A stretch of 64,000 nt of DNA from Actinoplanes sp. KI2 (lineage in GTDB: Bacteria > Actinomycetota > Actinomycetes > Mycobacteriales > Micromonosporaceae): assembly GCF_025630775.1 (NCBI RefSeq), contig NZ_JAOSZE010000014.1, forward strand, positions 144,095 through 208,094, written 5' to 3'. Below are positions 9,801-19,624 of this stretch, in pieces. Within the stretch, counting starts at the first letter, position 1. Each line of letters begins with the position of its first letter. A program made the translations under genes and the position numbers. The notes beneath the pieces are model-generated. The model made no database searches and was not told the DNA's origin. It saw nothing but the letters and a program-made list of their open reading frames with translations.

Positions 9801-12165
9801 CATCGCGCTGCACGGCTCGGTGTGGGCCGCCGACCTGACGCAATACCCGACGAACCCACCGGCGGGCGCCTGGCAGGCCCCGTTCACGCTGGTCGTGGTG
9901 GCCATCGCGGCCGGCTTCGCGGCACCCCGGCCGTGGTCGTACGCGATCTCGGCAACCGCCGGCGCGCTCGCCACGATCGGGCTGCCGTTCGCCATCGGAC
10001 TGCCCTGGTGGTCCCCGCTGCTGGTCGGCGGCGCGGTCGCGCTGGCGTACGCGATGGCCTCGATCGCCGCGGCCGACCCGCGCGCCGCCCTCTGCCGCGC
10101 CGGGGCGGCCGCCGCCGTGCTGCTGCACGCGGCCGGCGCCGGGCTGGCCCGCCCATGGTCGACCTGCGTGGCGCTGCTGCTGATCACCACGATCGGCGCG
10201 CTCACCGCCGCGATGGCCCGCACCCCGGTCGCCTTCACGATCGCCCCCGAGGACGCACCACCGCCGGAGACGGGCCGCTTCTGGGTCCCGGTCATCACCG
10301 AGGCCGACCTGGCCCGCGACGACACCGGCATGCCCCGGCACCGGGCCCAGATCGGCGGCATGGCCACCGGGGCGGTGCTGCTGGCGCTGCCCGGTGTCTT
10401 CGCCGCGCTCGCCGGCGACCAGGGGCAGAACGCCCAAGTGCTGCTGACCGCCGCGCTCGCCGCGTCGAGCCTCAGCCTGGCCGCGCTCGCGCTGATCGGC
10501 CGCTGGATCCCGCAGTACCTGCCCTGGGCCACGGTCGGCCTGGTGCTCGGCGCGACGATCACGGCGTTCGCGTCGATCCCCACGCCGTACTCCACGGCCC
10601 TCTATGCCGCCGCCGCGGCCCTGCTCGGCGTGCTCGCCGAACTGCTGCGCGGCGCCACCCCCGCGCCCGGCCTCACGGTCGCACGCACCCGCTCGTGGGC
10701 GGACGGCCGGTACCAGTCGGCCCGCTGGACCAGCCTGCGCCCGAGCGGCCTGAGCGGCCGCTGGCTGGTCGACCCGGCCACCAGCGCGGTGCTGCTCGCC
10801 CTGATCCCCACGGTGCTGGCCCTCTTCTCGATCGCACCCGCCCTCAAGGCCGCGCTGATCGACCCGCTGCAGCAGATCAAGCACATCTGGGCGGGCCCGA
10901 TCCCGGCCCTCGCCCAGCCCGACGCCGGCCACGTGACCGGCAGCAGTGTGCTGGCCATCGTGCTGCTCACCGGCGCCTCGGCGCTGGCCGCGATCGGCTT
11001 CGGCGGCAAGACCTCCGAGGCCGTCCCGGTGATCCTGCCCGGCCTGGCGATCAGCATCCTGATCGCGCCGATCGCCCTGGGCCTCCCGTTCCCGGCCGCG
11101 ACCAGCGCCGGCCTGGTGGTCTTCACGATCGTCATGCTGGGCCTCGCGCTCACCCCGCCGCCCGCCGCCACGCACGCCCCGATGCTCCGCGCCGTCCGCC
11201 GGATCGTCTTCGTGGTCGGTCTCGCCGCCGGCAACGCGGGCCTGGCCGGCAGCCTCGCCCAGCAGAACCTCACGCTGTTCACGCTCGGCTCCGCGGTCGG
11301 CGTCGGCCTGGTCGCCGCGCTGGCCGGCCGCAGCCAGCTAGCCCGCGTCCTGGGCTGGCTGTTCGTCGCCGTGATGGCCCAGCTGTTCGTGCTGGCCGCG
11401 TGCATCGCCGGCGGGGTGGCCCGCCAGTGGGCCGCCTTCGGTGTGCTCGGCGTCGGCGCCGCCCTGCTCATCATCGAGGCCACCGTTCCGCGGCTCGGCC
11501 TGCCGCAGTACCGCCGCGAGGCCACCACCGTCGAGTGGGCCGGCTACACGTCCGCGGTGCTGGCCGGCGCGCTCGCCTTCGACGCGCCCGCCCACCTGGC
11601 CGCGCTGCTGGCCGCCTGGGGCGCGGTGCTCGGCCTGGCGGCGTCCCGGGCCGGCCGCTCCCCCAGCCAGCGCCGGCTGCTGTTCTGGCTGGCCGTCGGC
11701 TTCGAGATCGTCGGCTGGTGGCTGTTCATCGCGCTGGCCGACGTGGCCCTCCCCGAGGCATACACTCTGCCGTTCGCGGCGCTGGCGCTGGCGGTGGGCA
11801 TCGTCGAGTCCCGCACCCGCACCGATCTGAGCAGCTGGGCCGCGTACGGGCCGTCCCTGCTGGCGGCGTTCGTCCCGACGATCGGCATCGTGCTGGCGGG
11901 CGACGGTGGCGAGCTGCGCGAGGTCCTGCTGCTGCTCACCGCCGTGGCCACCCTGATCATCGGCTCGACCTACCGGCAACAGGCTCCGGTCGTGGTCGGC
12001 GCGGTGGCCACCATCTTCGCGGCGATCCATTTCGCGGTGACGCTGGTCGGCCCGTGGGTGGTGCTGCTGCCGCTCGGCGTCCTCCTGCTGGTCTTCGGCG
12101 CCACCAACGAGAACCGCCGCCGCACCCGCGAGGGCCTCCGCAACCGCCTGGTCAACCTGCGCTGA
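6847..12165 (+). CDS. Giant polytopic membrane protein of the SCO7613 type
   Basis: A 1772-residue protein starting at GTG with AGGAGG four bases upstream. Residues 1-75 are a charged, probably coiled-coil segment (SYDEELARIDASIAELK onward) ending in a basic patch. Residues 75-215 are Pro, Gly and Ala rich with repeated PPPGARP and GGPRGGTG blocks. The remaining roughly 1550 residues alternate Ala/Val/Leu-rich hydrophobic stretches with short polar loops, giving dozens of likely membrane helices. I recognise this as the architecture of actinobacterial SCO7613 C-terminal-domain proteins. No transport or enzyme motif is visible and the function is unknown. Confidence 0.85.
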   Translation: MAQAGQSDSYDEELARIDASIAELKIRDMNAAKERTQIAAKIQAAQFQRDILSHANTQAKAKKAKNRRVRRRPGPDFPPPPPPGAHQGEEPPPPPGARPTGAPPPAGSTPPRDTPPPPPGARPAAAPAGGPRGGTGTAPAGGPRGGTGRATGPRPDWAPPGSAHTGPPGVATDGVTALVDDPPPTERVGPPRERSGPPPRRVGLTGGEQHPPEASTQSVQNILLAIGALLIGVAAVVFSGVAVSNPLARAVILAICTSVALVAAPGIAKRGLSSTAETVAAVGLALLPMTLYVLHGTSLTGRDRVSLPLYLGVTFAITSVASFLYATAVRLSAPRYATVVALQPVPLLLAYPSIQSPAGWGMALAVVALLDLFLLTTVIRGGRLVPQWPIGRPVAADRETLAAADAGAADYLRRGDPADPATHAPGSPPRPESRPEEPDLIIGAMTGQRRRWLRTRIFPGPRPAGAPAAASASLTPPATPPSADWLRELTFALLCVASAGALLYSSVALLQASIVPDAVRSAFVLVLASVVAVAAAGLLQNLPARNITGGVLTLAVIGSAARIADVVDPRWTLVVAAAAVAVTGAVIGLLPAPIRSGPEIASAAALVIIGIFLTVDGIRAALAPLQAARPVWHADTAAYAQKIAEAAGPSGWLLAFAALLVTIAAALALPRSWRHEGAVIGAALTALAVPASLGLRWSEAPWPLVLASIAIGAAGLAASSRRIAITHVAAAGAVGLFGAGAALSAAWLTAAVLTALAGAGVMIAVAARQIPIRLYAWLVGDWASGAAALALPGAVVTGALAVADQGQGPPPTEAVTVPALAVGFLTVAATLSYAAVFQVARREISAPLTVGTGLGAIALAMAALLAPGATPPDIWVGALLLVAAGLLFFAKSIDNGRRSDRMLDGPDIAAAAATVAICGALARVFALAFPNAPLAVAGVVVLIVSLGVAALPDEWRRGPVRGLAAAGVVVGAIAGWQALAGGLRIIALHGSVWAADLTQYPTNPPAGAWQAPFTLVVVAIAAGFAAPRPWSYAISATAGALATIGLPFAIGLPWWSPLLVGGAVALAYAMASIAAADPRAALCRAGAAAAVLLHAAGAGLARPWSTCVALLLITTIGALTAAMARTPVAFTIAPEDAPPPETGRFWVPVITEADLARDDTGMPRHRAQIGGMATGAVLLALPGVFAALAGDQGQNAQVLLTAALAASSLSLAALALIGRWIPQYLPWATVGLVLGATITAFASIPTPYSTALYAAAAALLGVLAELLRGATPAPGLTVARTRSWADGRYQSARWTSLRPSGLSGRWLVDPATSAVLLALIPTVLALFSIAPALKAALIDPLQQIKHIWAGPIPALAQPDAGHVTGSSVLAIVLLTGASALAAIGFGGKTSEAVPVILPGLAISILIAPIALGLPFPAATSAGLVVFTIVMLGLALTPPPAATHAPMLRAVRRIVFVVGLAAGNAGLAGSLAQQNLTLFTLGSAVGVGLVAALAGRSQLARVLGWLFVAVMAQLFVLAACIAGGVARQWAAFGVLGVGAALLIIEATVPRLGLPQYRREATTVEWAGYTSAVLAGALAFDAPAHLAALLAAWGAVLGLAASRAGRSPSQRRLLFWLAVGFEIVGWWLFIALADVALPEAYTLPFAALALAVGIVESRTRTDLSSWAAYGPSLLAAFVPTIGIVLAGDGGELREVLLLLTAVATLIIGSTYRQQAPVVVGAVATIFAAIHFAVTLVGPWVVLLPLGVLLLVFGATNENRRRTREGLRNRLVNLR

Positions 12166-12183
12166 TCGCCGCCCTTCCCGGCG

Positions 12184-13005
12184 TCACGAGACCCGCATCC
12201 CGGCGGCACCGACCGGGAACGGGCCGGGCCGGCCGGTGAGGGCCTGGTAGTCGGCGTTCAGGGCGGCGACGTCGATGCCCTGCTGAAACTGGGTGGTGCC
12301 GACCGCTTCGGGCCAGATGCACACCCAGCCCTCGGTGACCTGCCGCCGCCAGAACACGTCGGTGGTGCCGACCACCTCGGCCCAGGTGACGACTTCGACG
12401 TCGGCGCCGGACGGCGCGGAGGTGTACGCCCCGGCGAGGACGGCGTGCCCGCCCCACTCCTGGCTGGGCTGGTAGTCCCAGAGGCCGCTGTCGGTCTGGG
12501 CGTGCTGCGCGATCTCGAGGTCGCAGCCGAGCAGCAGGAACCCGAAGATGGCGATGGCGGCGCGCACCTCGTCGAGGTCGGTGACGTCGACTTTCGCCTC
12601 GGCCAGGGACCGGACACCGCCGAGGCCGGCGTTGCGGACCGCGGCGAGCATGGTGGCCATCTCGACGCCGTTGTCGCCGGCGCCGGTGTCCGGGTCGAAG
12701 TCGGGGTTGCCGGAGGCCCGGTACAGGTCGAACACCTCGGCCTGGGTGGGTGACTCCTCGGCGCCGGCGAGTATGCGGGTGACGAGCTTCCGTGAGTTCG
12801 CCACCGCGGCGGGGCCGCAGTCGCCGTACTGGTCGTTCTCGTACAGGCCCCAGTCGGTGACCTGGGTGAGGTGGTCGGCGGCGAGCGGGTGCGGCGGTGG
12901 CGCCGCGGCGAGGATGCGGGACAGTTCGAGGACCGGCCGGTTGGGGTCCGAGGGGCGCAGGCCGAGGCGGCGGCCGGGCATTGTCAGCGTCTCGAAGGTG
13001 TTCAC
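12184..13005 (-). CDS. C39-like cysteine-peptidase-fold protein
   Basis: 273 residues from GTG with GAGGGGG upstream. It has a candidate Cys in YGDCGPAAVANS, a His in EWGGHAVLAGAY, and a later TWAEVVG segment, the order expected for a papain or C39-like triad. There is no signal peptide, so it is probably cytoplasmic. I know similar proteins from actinobacterial genomes and phages, where they are hypothetical. It converges on the giant membrane protein gene with only 18 bases between stops. Peptidase activity is inferred from motif order alone. Confidence 0.65.
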   Translation of the reverse strand: MNTFETLTMPGRRLGLRPSDPNRPVLELSRILAAAPPPHPLAADHLTQVTDWGLYENDQYGDCGPAAVANSRKLVTRILAGAEESPTQAEVFDLYRASGNPDFDPDTGAGDNGVEMATMLAAVRNAGLGGVRSLAEAKVDVTDLDEVRAAIAIFGFLLLGCDLEIAQHAQTDSGLWDYQPSQEWGGHAVLAGAYTSAPSGADVEVVTWAEVVGTTDVFWRRQVTEGWVCIWPEAVGTTQFQQGIDVAALNADYQALTGRPGPFPVGAAGMRVS

Positions 13006-13203
13006 CGGTTCCCCCTCTACCTTGACTCCAGTCTGCGCGCTCGATTTTGGGCGAGTTGCGGCTTTTAGGAAGTTCGATGCCGGGACGGGAACGGTCGGCT
13101 TCGCCGGCCCGCCGGGACAACCCGGTGTGGCGCGAGGAGGGCGAGTTGCAACCAGGGTGGCGGGAAGGCGGGGACCGGTGCTCGCCTCGTACGGGAAAAG
13201 GGA

Positions 13204-13635
13204 TCAAGCGAGGGTCAGGGCCCGGACCACCTCGGGTTTGGGGTTGACCATCGCGGTGTCGCCGGCGATCACGGTGGGGACGGTCTCGTTGCCGTCGGCG
13301 ACCGCGCGGACCGAGGCGGCGCCCGCCGGGTCGGCCCAGATGTCCACCCAATGGAGACGGTCGGCACGGCGGCCCAACGAAGCGCGCAAACGCATGCAGA
13401 ACGGGCACCCGGGTCGCCAGTAGACGATCGCGCGGCCGTCCTCGGCGCTGCGGGCGCGCGCTTGCGCGTCGGTGATCGACCTCGGGAAGGCGCGCGGCGA
13501 GACGAGCAGCGCGACGACGGCGAAGAAGAGGAACCAGCCGGCGGCCGAGCCGACATTTCCCGCGGCCAGCGACGTGGCGCCGACGAACAGGGCCACGGCG
13601 AACGCGCCGATCGACAGTCGCCAACGCCGGGCCAT
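13204..13635 (-). CDS. Membrane-anchored glutaredoxin-like protein
   Basis: 143 residues. Two hydrophobic segments at about 8-25 and 29-46 are followed by a thioredoxin-fold domain with the CPFC redox motif in IVYWRPGCPFCMRLR and the cis-proline loop ETVPTVIAG. This fits the actinobacterial glutaredoxin-like proteins that may use mycothiol. It starts 9 bases after the purE stop codon on the same strand, so it is probably the last gene of the pur operon; the metabolic reason is unclear. Confidence 0.85.
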   Translation of the reverse strand: MARRWRLSIGAFAVALFVGATSLAAGNVGSAAGWFLFFAVVALLVSPRAFPRSITDAQARARSAEDGRAIVYWRPGCPFCMRLRASLGRRADRLHWVDIWADPAGAASVRAVADGNETVPTVIAGDTAMVNPKPEVVRALTLA

Positions 13636-13644
13636 GCGCCGACG

Positions 13645-14142
13645 TTACCCCAGGAGGCGGTCGCGCAGGGCGGCGTCCTTCTCCGCGACCAGCTTTTCGA
13701 GGCTCGCCTGGAAGGCCGACATCCTCGCCCGCAAGGCCAGGTCGGAGGCGCCGAGAATGCGCACCGCCAGCAGGCCGGCATTGCGAGCGCCGCCGATGGA
13801 AACGGTGGCGACCGGTACGCCGGCCGGCATTTGGACGATCGACAGGAGCGAATCCATGCCGTCGAGGTGCTTGAGCGGGACCGGCACCCCGATCACCGGC
13901 AGCGGGGTCAGCGCGGCGACCATGCCCGGCAGGTGGGCCGCGCCGCCGGCGCCCGCGATGATGGCCCGGATGCCGCGGTCGGCCGCCGACTCGGCGTAGT
14001 CGACCATTTTGCGCACGGTGCGGTGCGCGGAGACCACGCCGACCTCGAAGGGCACCTCGAACTCGGCCAGCGCGACGGCCGCGGCCTCCATCGTGGACCA
14101 GTCGGAGTCGCTGCCCATGATGATGCCGACCACCGGTGCCAT
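13645..14142 (-). CDS. purE: N5-carboxyaminoimidazole ribonucleotide mutase
   Basis: Converts N5-CAIR to CAIR in de novo purine synthesis, directly after PurK. 165 residues from the ATG at 14142, giving the typical start VVGIIMGSDSDWSTM. The substrate motifs VSAHRT and IAGAGGAAHLPGM and the segment IGVPVP are all present. An ATG/GTG further upstream would only add residues inside purK. The purK stop overlaps this start as TAATG, so the two are translationally coupled. Confidence 0.95.
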   Translation of the reverse strand: MAPVVGIIMGSDSDWSTMEAAAVALAEFEVPFEVGVVSAHRTVRKMVDYAESAADRGIRAIIAGAGGAAHLPGMVAALTPLPVIGVPVPLKHLDGMDSLLSIVQMPAGVPVATVSIGGARNAGLLAVRILGASDLALRARMSAFQASLEKLVAEKDAALRDRLLG

Positions 14143-15284
14143 TACACGCCTTCCTGCAGCCACTTGGCGGCCCGGACCGCGCGGGCCCGCACCGAGGTCA
14201 GATCGTCCCCGAGGACCGTCACGTGGCCGATCTTACGGCCGGGGCGTACCTGCTTGCCGTAGAGATGGACGCGGGCGCCGGGGTCGGTCGCGAACAGGTG
14301 GTGCAGCCGCTCGTCGATCGAGATGCCGCCCGGCGCGCCGCCGAGGACGTTGGCCATCACGACGACCGGCGCGGTCAGCGTGGTCGCGCCCATCGGGTAG
14401 TCGAGGACGGCGCGCAGGTGCTGCTCGAACTGCGAGGTGCGAGCGCCCTCGATCGTCCAGTGCCCGGAGTTGTGCGGGCGCATGGCCAGCTCGTTGACGA
14501 CGATGCCGTCCTCGGTCTCGAACAGCTCGACCGCGAGCAGCCCGACCACGCCGAGCGAGTTCGCCAGGTCGATGGCGAGCTGCTGCGCCTGCAGGGCCCG
14601 CGACTCGGAAAGGCCGGGCGCGGGCGCGAGCACCTCGACACAGATGCCGTCCCGCTGCACGGTCTCGACCACCGGGTATGCCGCCACCTGCCCGAACGGC
14701 GAGCGCGCGACGAGCGCCGCGAGCTCCCGCCGCAGCGGCACCCGCTCCTCGACGAGCAGCGGGGTGCCGGTGGCCACGAGATCCGCGGCCGCCGCGGGCG
14801 AGTCGAGCATCCAGACGCCCTTGCCGTCGTACCCGCCGCGGACCGCCTTCGCCACCACCGGCCAGGAGCCCGCCGCGAAGCTCTCGACGTCGGCCGCCGT
14901 CTCGACCCGCCGCCAGCGCGGCACCGGGGCGCCCAGCTGCGAGAGCCGCTCCCGCATCTGCCCCTTGTCCTGCGCGAAGACCAGCGCCCGCGACCCCGGG
15001 AAGATCTTCACGCCCTCGGCCTCGAGCGCCTCGATGTGCTCGGTCGGCACATGCTCGTGGTCGAAGGTGACCGCGTCGCAGCCCTTCGCGAAGTCACGCA
15101 GCGCGGCGAGGTCGGTGTGCGTGCCGAGGCGAACGTCGGCGGCCACGAGGGCGGCGCTGTCGTCGGGCGACACGCTGAGCACGCGCAGTGACTGGCCTAG
15201 GGAGATCGCGGCCTGGTGGGTCATCCGGGCCAGCTGGCCGCCGCCCACCATGCCGACCACCGGCAGATCGGTTCGGGTATCCAT
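14142..15284 (-). CDS. purK: 5-(carboxyamino)imidazole ribonucleotide synthase
   Basis: ATP-grasp enzyme that carboxylates AIR with bicarbonate and ATP to N5-CAIR. 380 residues with GMVGGGQLARMTHQAA at the N terminus, VRGGYDGKGVWML (ATP-grasp glycine loop), and NELAMRPHNSGHWT followed by EGARTSQFEQHLRA near the C terminus. Length is normal. It follows the DUF255 gene by 28 bases and overlaps purE, so a DUF255-purK-purE-glutaredoxin transcript is likely. Confidence 0.96.
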   Translation of the reverse strand: MDTRTDLPVVGMVGGGQLARMTHQAAISLGQSLRVLSVSPDDSAALVAADVRLGTHTDLAALRDFAKGCDAVTFDHEHVPTEHIEALEAEGVKIFPGSRALVFAQDKGQMRERLSQLGAPVPRWRRVETAADVESFAAGSWPVVAKAVRGGYDGKGVWMLDSPAAAADLVATGTPLLVEERVPLRRELAALVARSPFGQVAAYPVVETVQRDGICVEVLAPAPGLSESRALQAQQLAIDLANSLGVVGLLAVELFETEDGIVVNELAMRPHNSGHWTIEGARTSQFEQHLRAVLDYPMGATTLTAPVVVMANVLGGAPGGISIDERLHHLFATDPGARVHLYGKQVRPGRKIGHVTVLGDDLTSVRARAVRAAKWLQEGV

Positions 15285-15312
15285 CGCACCGTCAGCCTAT
15301 CGACCGCCCAGC

Positions 15313-17310
<1,998 letters not shown>

Positions 17311-17384
17311 ATGGACCAGCCTCCCACATCGGGGACAACGCTTCTCCGGCACTTTCGCCCGGGACGCGTGTTCATCGATCGACC

Positions 17385-17413
17385 TTGACAGTCCCGAGTT
17401 TGGAAGGAAGGCT
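17385..17413 (+). promoter_or_regulatory. Promoter of GH18 gene, overlapped by operator
   Basis: TTGACA at 17385-17390 and AAGGCT at 17408-17413 with a 17-base spacer. The -10 lies inside the 21-bp palindrome at 17401-17421. The predicted 5' leader is about 125 bases. The same promoter layout occurs before the lipoprotein gene on the other strand. Confidence 0.7.
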
Positions 17414-17421
17414 TCCTTCCA
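17401..17421. promoter_or_regulatory. 21-bp palindromic operator, copy 1
   Basis: Half-site TGGAAGGAAG inverted around a single central base, with no mismatch. It is the exact reverse complement of the site at 24227-24247, and the identity extends to 27 bases including TTT before and TCCA after the palindrome. Position over the spacer and -10 implies a repressor site. The adjacent ROK regulator is the natural candidate binder (inference). Confidence 0.78.
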
Positions 17422-17544
17422 TCCAACATATCGTGTACCCGTCCACCAGGCGGTGTTCGGCTCCGATCAGGTGGCTCGGCGGTCCGGTCACCGCCAGTGT
17501 CGAACTCGTCGATTCGGGGTGAGGTCACTACCACAAGGAGACCC

Positions 17545-18570
17545 ATGTCCAAACGCGTAAGAGCCAAGACCGCGAAATTCGGAAGCCTGGCCCTCGCCGG
17601 CGTGGTTGCCGTCGGCGTCGGGCTGGTCGCCCTGCCCGCGGACGCCGCCGTGTCCTCCCCGGTGCTGGCGTATCAGTTCGAAGGCGATGCGACATCACTC
17701 ATCGCGGCCAGCGCCGGTGCCATCGAGCAGGTGGGCGTCGACGGAGTCAACATCACGTCGGACGGTACCGGCGTCGGCCGCCCGGATGCGGACGCGACGT
17801 CGCAACTCGCCGCTGCTCACTCGCTCGGCAAGAAAGCCGAGGTGCTGATCGGCAACTTCTCGGAATCGCTCGGCGACTTCGACGAACCCGCCGCCTACCG
17901 GATGCTCTCCTCGACCGCGCACATCAAAGCGATCGTCAATACGATGAAGAGCGCGGTGAACTCGCAGGGCTGGGACGGGGTCGACATCGACCTCGAAGCG
18001 TTGCAGGCGCGGGACACGTCCGGACTGCTCACCTTCATCAAGACCCTCAAGGCGGCCCTGCCCGGAAAGACGGTCAGCATCGCGATCACCTGCTACACCA
18101 CGGAGCAGGAGTTCACGAACGCCGGCTATGACCTGTCCGCGCTGGGCAAGGCCGTCGATCGCCTCGTTCTCATGGCCTATGACCAGCACGGCTTCGGGGA
18201 CTCCGGACCGGGGCCGGTCGGTGCCCTGTCGTGGCAGACAACCGGCCTCGGCATCGTCCTCAGACACATGGGCGGCGACAACGGCAAGGTGATCCTCGGC
18301 GAAGCCGGCTACGGATACCGCTGGTACACCGACTGGCGGAGCGGGCACGTCGACCAGGTCTCCGATGCCCAGGCGCGCTCGCTGGCCGGCTCCCGCGCGG
18401 TCTGGGACGGCACGGCGCACGAGTGGCACGCCACCCTGGCGGACGGATCGATCCTGTGGTGGGCCGACGCCAAATCCCTGGCCGACCGACAATCCCTGGT
18501 CTCCGACCGCGGTCTGCACGGGCTGGCCGTCTGGGACCTCGGGCTGTCCGACCCGATCACCCGCTCGTAG
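17545..18570 (+). CDS. Secreted GH18 glycosidase, chitinase-like
   Basis: 341 residues from the ATG at 17545, preceded by AAGGAG. The N terminus is a Sec signal (basic SKRVRAKTAKF, hydrophobic core, cleavage near PADAA). The GH18 catalytic signature GWDGVDIDLEAL places the catalytic acid at about Glu151, and LVLMAYDQHG supplies the substrate-assisting Tyr and Asp region. There is no separate chitin-binding domain. Family enzymes cleave chitin or chitin-like N-acetylglucosamine links. Its promoter shares an operator with the importer operon on the opposite strand, which ties it to uptake of the product. An endo-N-acetylglucosaminidase activity is the main alternative. Confidence 0.88.
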   Translation: MSKRVRAKTAKFGSLALAGVVAVGVGLVALPADAAVSSPVLAYQFEGDATSLIAASAGAIEQVGVDGVNITSDGTGVGRPDADATSQLAAAHSLGKKAEVLIGNFSESLGDFDEPAAYRMLSSTAHIKAIVNTMKSAVNSQGWDGVDIDLEALQARDTSGLLTFIKTLKAALPGKTVSIAITCYTTEQEFTNAGYDLSALGKAVDRLVLMAYDQHGFGDSGPGPVGALSWQTTGLGIVLRHMGGDNGKVILGEAGYGYRWYTDWRSGHVDQVSDAQARSLAGSRAVWDGTAHEWHATLADGSILWWADAKSLADRQSLVSDRGLHGLAVWDLGLSDPITRS

Positions 18571-18575
18571 CGTCT

Positions 18576-18614
18576 CCGCGTCGGTGGGAAGGCGTGCCCT
18601 TCCCACCGACGCGG
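18576..18614. terminator. Bidirectional hairpin terminator
   Basis: A perfect 17-bp stem (18576-18592 with 18598-18614) and a five-base loop, between the convergent ends of the GH18 gene and the kinase gene. It would serve both transcripts. Confidence 0.85.
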
Positions 18615-18619
18615 TTGGC

Positions 18620-19624
18620 TCACGAGGCCGGGGACGGCCGTCCGGCCAGGTCCGCTCGAGCCCGCTCGACCGCCTCCGCCGAGGCCGCGGCCAGCGCCAG
18701 CGCGTCGACGAGCGGCCCGGCCACCGGCGGGACGTCGAGCACCACGACCCGCGAGCGGGGTGCGGACGCGGCGACGTTCTCCCGTACGCGACGGATCAAC
18801 CGCTCGGGGGCGTTCTGCAGCGCACCTCCGCCCAGCACGACCGGCACCGTGGCGTGGCCGAGGTCGAGGCGGTTCAGCAGGGCGGTGGCCATGGTCGCCA
18901 CCTCGTCCGCCATCCGGTCCACGATGGAGAGTGCCGCCGCGTCGCCGGCCTCGGCCACGGCGTAGAGCACCGGTGTGAGCGTAATGATCTCCCGCCACGT
19001 CAGGTGGCGTTCCTCGACCGCGAGCGCCACTTCCTCGGGCGACGCCCGGCCGAAGTGCGCCGCCACGGCCTCGCGCAGCATGCTGGCCGGCCCTCGGCCG
19101 TCGCCGGCGCGGACGGCGGCCCCCAGCGCCGCCATGCCCAGCGATCGCCCGCCGCCCCAGTCGCCGGTGTGCGGACCGAGGGCCAGGAAACGCGCGACGC
19201 GGCCGTCCGGATGCACGCCGACCGCGTTGATTCCGGCGCCGCCGACGACACCCACCCCACCGCGGCCGGCCCGGCCCGCCCCGAGCACCGCGAAGGTGTC
19301 GTTGCGCACCACGAGGCGCGCCGCCACGCCGAGCGCCGCCAGCTCCTTGTGCATGACCGCCTCGGCCGGCTCGGTGTCGAGGTTGGCGAGGTAGAAGGCG
19401 CCGACCTCGATCGGGGCGTCGGAGCTCAACCCGGCGGCGGCGGCCTGCGAGCGCGCCGTGCCGACCAGGGCGTGCAGCCGGGCGGCGGTCTCGGCCATGC
19501 CGTCCTGCATCGGGCGAGTGCCGGCGCCGCGTACCCGAGCCCAGACGCGGCCGGAGGTGTCGGCGAGCACGAGGTCGGTCTTGGAGTTGCCGCCGTCGGC
19601 GCCGACGACCAAGCGCTCAGCCAC
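18620..19624 (-). CDS. BadF/BadG-type sugar kinase, N-acetylglucosamine kinase-like
   Basis: 334 residues from the GTG at 19624. This start overlaps the end of the GH4 gene by 8 bases and gives the typical phosphate-binding loop LVVGADGGNSKTDLVL at the N terminus. Further actin-fold motifs are RNDTFAVLGAG, VVGGAGINAVG and TGDWGGGRSLGM. The family includes mammalian and bacterial GlcNAc and glucosamine kinases. As last gene of an operon with importer and GH4 hydrolase it probably phosphorylates the imported amino sugar or disaccharide. Substrate is inferred from context. Confidence 0.85.
   Translation of the reverse strand: MAERLVVGADGGNSKTDLVLADTSGRVWARVRGAGTRPMQDGMAETAARLHALVGTARSQAAAAGLSSDAPIEVGAFYLANLDTEPAEAVMHKELAALGVAARLVVRNDTFAVLGAGRAGRGGVGVVGGAGINAVGVHPDGRVARFLALGPHTGDWGGGRSLGMAALGAAVRAGDGRGPASMLREAVAAHFGRASPEEVALAVEERHLTWREIITLTPVLYAVAEAGDAAALSIVDRMADEVATMATALLNRLDLGHATVPVVLGGGALQNAPERLIRRVRENVAASAPRSRVVVLDVPPVAGPLVDALALAAASAEAVERARADLAGRPSPAS

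Noticed and set aside
6802..11175. Very long minus-strand reading frame opposite the giant membrane protein
   Set aside because: Composed of Arg, Gly, Ala, Gln and Asp repeats with no domain. It is the complement of a GC-rich real gene, which has a ribosome site, membrane helices and normal codon use.
17311..17352. N-terminal CPRC extension of the DUF255 protein
   Set aside because: The GTG at 17310 has a good ribosome site and gives the usual family start; the 14 extra codons have no site upstream.
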